From contig JBECKS010000142.1 of assembly GCA_040235395.1 (NCBI GenBank), forward strand, positions 1-8,559: a DNA stretch of 8,559 nucleotides, given 5' to 3'. This stretch comes from JBECKS01 sp040235395 (GTDB lineage: Bacteria > Pseudomonadota > Gammaproteobacteria > Pseudomonadales > JBECKS01). Below, in pieces: positions 6,294 through 8,559 of the stretch. Below the pieces are notes generated by a model that saw only the letters and a list, made by a program, of their open reading frames with translations, searched no databases and was not told the origin of the DNA. Numbering within the stretch: the stretch's first letter is position 1; each line of letters starts with the position of its first letter. The translations under genes were made by a program, and so were the position numbers.

Positions 6294-8559
6294 TTACGAA
6301 TTAGCTTGTTGCTGCTGTTGCGATGTTTTATCACCGAGGATTAACAGGCAGGGTGTAAGAAAGAGCGTAATAGGTGTGGCTAGAATCAAACCTGCAGCAA
6401 TGGCCGTTGATAGTTGGGCCCATGTCTGTCCAGAGGGCGCGCCAAAATCTATTTCCTGACTGAGCAACTTGATGTTTACCTGAAATACCATAGGCAACAA
6501 ACCAAGAATGGTGGTGATGGTGGTTAGCAGGATAGGGCGTAAACGTTGAGCGCCAGTCTGTAGCGCAGCAGTCATGGTGTCTAGGCCCTGTTTCTTAAGA
6601 ATATTAAAAGTGTCAATCAAGACAATGTTGTTATTCACCACAATACCAGCAAGGGAAATAATACCCACGCCACTCATCACAATGCTGAAGGCATCTCCTC
6701 GAAGCAGTAAACCATAAAGCACACCATTTACTGAAAAAATCACGGCAGTGAGAATCAGGAAAGCTTGATAGAAACTGTTAAATTGTGTGACCAGAATAAT
6801 GGCCATGGCGAATAGTGCGACACCAAATGCTTTCATCAGGAAGCGCATGGTTTCAATCTGGTCTTCATTCTTGCCTTTAAATTGGAAAAGAATGTTCTCA
6901 TCCAGATTTTTTTTAAGCTCAGGTGTAAGTTGTTCAATGAGTTCATTGGCAAGAAAACCTTCATCAACATCGGCATCAATTTTTAATGCAAACTTGCCGT
7001 CAATACGATTAACGCTGGCAAGTTTAGGTGCAGGCTTCTGTTCAACAAAACTGCTAATAGGCACCAGACGATCTCCCATGGTGATACGAAGATGATCTAA
7101 CTGGTCAAGATTTCGGTGAGAGATGGGATATCTTAATTTGATATCTACTTCATCTTCAGCATCGTTTGGTCGGTATTCACCAAGTTTGATGCCATTGGTT
7201 ACCATTTTAATGGTATCGCCAACATCACTTAAGTCCACGCCAAACTGACTGGCTTTTTCACGATTTACTTTTAACTGCCATTCATAACCTGGTGGTGGTC
7301 TTGAATCTTCAATATCTACTAATCCTTTTGTGTTTCGAAGTACAGTCAATGCTGTATCAACAGCAGCAAGTAACTCCCTGTAATCCGCAGCACTAAGCAC
7401 CAGCTCGATGTCCCTGCCTGCTGCAGGGCCTCTTTTGTCAGCACGTACTTCGATAATCACACCTGCAACATCCTTAACTTTCTGTCGAATGATGGGGAAA
7501 ATATCTTTCGCAAGCGGACGCGTTTTCCAATCGCTGAGCTCCATATGAATAACAGCAATAGTGTCAGCTGAAGCCTGACCAGGCGGGTGGTTATAAACGG
7601 TTGTATAGAATTTATCGACGCCCTCGGTATCAAGAATGCGAGATTCAACATCTTTCGCGATGGAATCTTTTTCTTCGAGAGACATTTCACCTCGTGCTTT
7701 TATGTAAACCGTTGCAAATTCAGGATCTGAATCGGGGAAAAATGTTGTACCGTTACCGAGAAAGCCATAAATGAAAAAACTGAACACAGTAAATCCGATG
7801 GAAAGATAAAGAACGCGTTTGGGATTACGTGTCGCAATCTTGAGTTTTTCTAAATACCAGAGTGAAAGTCGGTCGAGTTTCTGATTGGCAAGGTTTTCTT
7901 CTGGATCTGAACTCAGGATGTCCTCTGGCTTAAAAGTTAGTTCGCTTTTATCTCGCATGGAGCCAAGTGTTGGAATCAGGATCATTGCCATCACAAAAGA
8001 AGCGCTTAAGGTAAAAATAAGTGTAATGGGAAGGTATTGCATGAACTGTCCCATTACACCCGGCCAGAAAAGTAGGGGAGCAAAAACAGCGAGTGTTGTT
8101 GCTGTGGAAGAAGCAATTGGCCACGCCATTCTGATGGATGCTTCAGCGTAGGCATTTCGTTTATTTTCGCCTTCAGCCATTCTTCTATCAGCATATTCAA
8201 TAACAACAATGCTAGCATCAACCAGCATACCTACGGCGAGAATTAACGAAAACAGCACAACCATATTCAAGGTCATTCCGAAAATCGAAAGAAAAAGAAT
8301 ACCGGTAAGGAATGAACCAGGAATGGCAGTACCAATCATGAAGCCGCTTCTTATGCCCAAGGTGGCGATAATGACAATCATCACAAGCAGTGTTGAAAAA
8401 ATGACGCTGTTTTCAAGATCACTTAGATAATTCCTGACGCGTAATGATTCATCCTGAAGGTAAAGTGCCTGCAAATTTTTTGGCCAATGTTGTTTGAATA
8501 ATTCAACACCTGCCTTGATGTTATCCGTCATGCCGATAATGTTTGCACCCACGCGTTTG
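6294..8559 (-). CDS. RND efflux transporter permease subunit (5' end outside window)
   Basis: This is an inner-membrane proton-driven exporter of the AcrB/RND superfamily, normally working with a periplasmic adaptor and an outer-membrane channel; neither is visible here. The frame is open through the right edge. The GTG at 8552 is an internal Val codon, preceded in frame by Lys and Arg, so the first 290 or so residues of a roughly 1040-residue protein are missing. Counting from that Val, helices TM2-TM6 fall in about 48-195, TM7 near 246-266, the second periplasmic part about 270-565, and TM8-TM12 about 568-740. TM4 reads GMLVDASIVVIEYADRR (108-124), with one Asp where AcrB has an Asp pair. 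TM10 reads GIVVNNNIVLIDT (636-648), with Asn where AcrB has its relay Lys. The C terminus ends in five Gln. Membership is secure; substrate is unknown (drugs, lipids or metals all occur in the superfamily). Confidence 0.93.
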   Translation of the reverse strand, partial: KRVGANIIGMTDNIKAGVELFKQHWPKNLQALYLQDESLRVRNYLSDLENSVIFSTLLVMIVIIATLGIRSGFMIGTAIPGSFLTGILFLSIFGMTLNMVVLFSLILAVGMLVDASIVVIEYADRRMAEGENKRNAYAEASIRMAWPIASSTATTLAVFAPLLFWPGVMGQFMQYLPITLIFTLSASFVMAMILIPTLGSMRDKSELTFKPEDILSSDPEENLANQKLDRLSLWYLEKLKIATRNPKRVLYLSIGFTVFSFFIYGFLGNGTTFFPDSDPEFATVYIKARGEMSLEEKDSIAKDVESRILDTEGVDKFYTTVYNHPPGQASADTIAVIHMELSDWKTRPLAKDIFPIIRQKVKDVAGVIIEVRADKRGPAAGRDIELVLSAADYRELLAAVDTALTVLRNTKGLVDIEDSRPPPGYEWQLKVNREKASQFGVDLSDVGDTIKMVTNGIKLGEYRPNDAEDEVDIKLRYPISHRNLDQLDHLRITMGDRLVPISSFVEQKPAPKLASVNRIDGKFALKIDADVDEGFLANELIEQLTPELKKNLDENILFQFKGKNEDQIETMRFLMKAFGVALFAMAIILVTQFNSFYQAFLILTAVIFSVNGVLYGLLLRGDAFSIVMSGVGIISLAGIVVNNNIVLIDTFNILKKQGLDTMTAALQTGAQRLRPILLTTITTILGLLPMVFQVNIKLLSQEIDFGAPSGQTWAQLSTAIAAGLILATPITLFLTPCLLILGDKTSQQQQQANS

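Noticed and set aside
6787..7095. A 102-codon open frame on the + strand opposite the RND gene, and similar smaller frames opposite or within slt, pyrC and argG.
   Set aside because: They are complementary or shifted readings of well-supported genes, with low-complexity composition and no family resemblance.
8550..8552. GTG as the start of the RND gene.
   Set aside because: The frame continues upstream to the window edge and the protein begins in mid-domain, so this is an internal valine codon.

Overview
The window reads as ordinary chromosomal DNA of a gammaproteobacterium with moderate to AT-leaning composition. The grounds are the class II (Escherichia coli-type) dihydroorotase directly followed by RNase T, the E. 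coli-like Slt70-type lytic transglycosylase and the RND exporter. From memory, argG, pyrC and rnt also lie close together in Pseudomonas aeruginosa. I cannot name the genus. There are no tRNA or rRNA genes, CRISPR arrays, insertion sequences, integrases or phage genes.

Layout: (1) 1-111 is a leader with several overlapping inverted repeats, ahead of a Na+/Ca2+ exchanger-like membrane protein on the + strand (112-1077). (2) On the - strand, pyrC (2751-1711) runs into rnt (1708-1100) with two bases between them, so the pair is almost certainly cotranscribed and translationally coupled. They converge on the antiporter gene with a 22-base gap. (3) pyrC and argG are divergent across about 147 bases. 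argG (2899-4116, +) has an extended -10 promoter candidate, a clear Shine-Dalgarno sequence and a strong intrinsic terminator. (4) On the - strand, a truncated RND-family exporter gene (from the right edge down to 6294) is followed after about 80 bases by slt (6211-4193). slt converges on argG.

The genes fall into separate jobs: pyrimidine synthesis (pyrC), arginine synthesis (argG), RNA 3'-end maturation (rnt), cation exchange, peptidoglycan turnover (slt) and export (RND). pyrC and argG both draw on carbamoyl phosphate-derived intermediates, so their shared control region is a sensible place for joint regulation, but I see no recognisable ARG box.

I did not find a convincing undescribed system. 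The most unusual structures are small: three abutting, diverged 16-bp tandem repeats at the 3' end of slt, each spelling L-(P/A)-V-K-stop on the - strand, and a leader before the antiporter gene that can fold into mutually exclusive hairpins, one of which covers the ribosome binding site.
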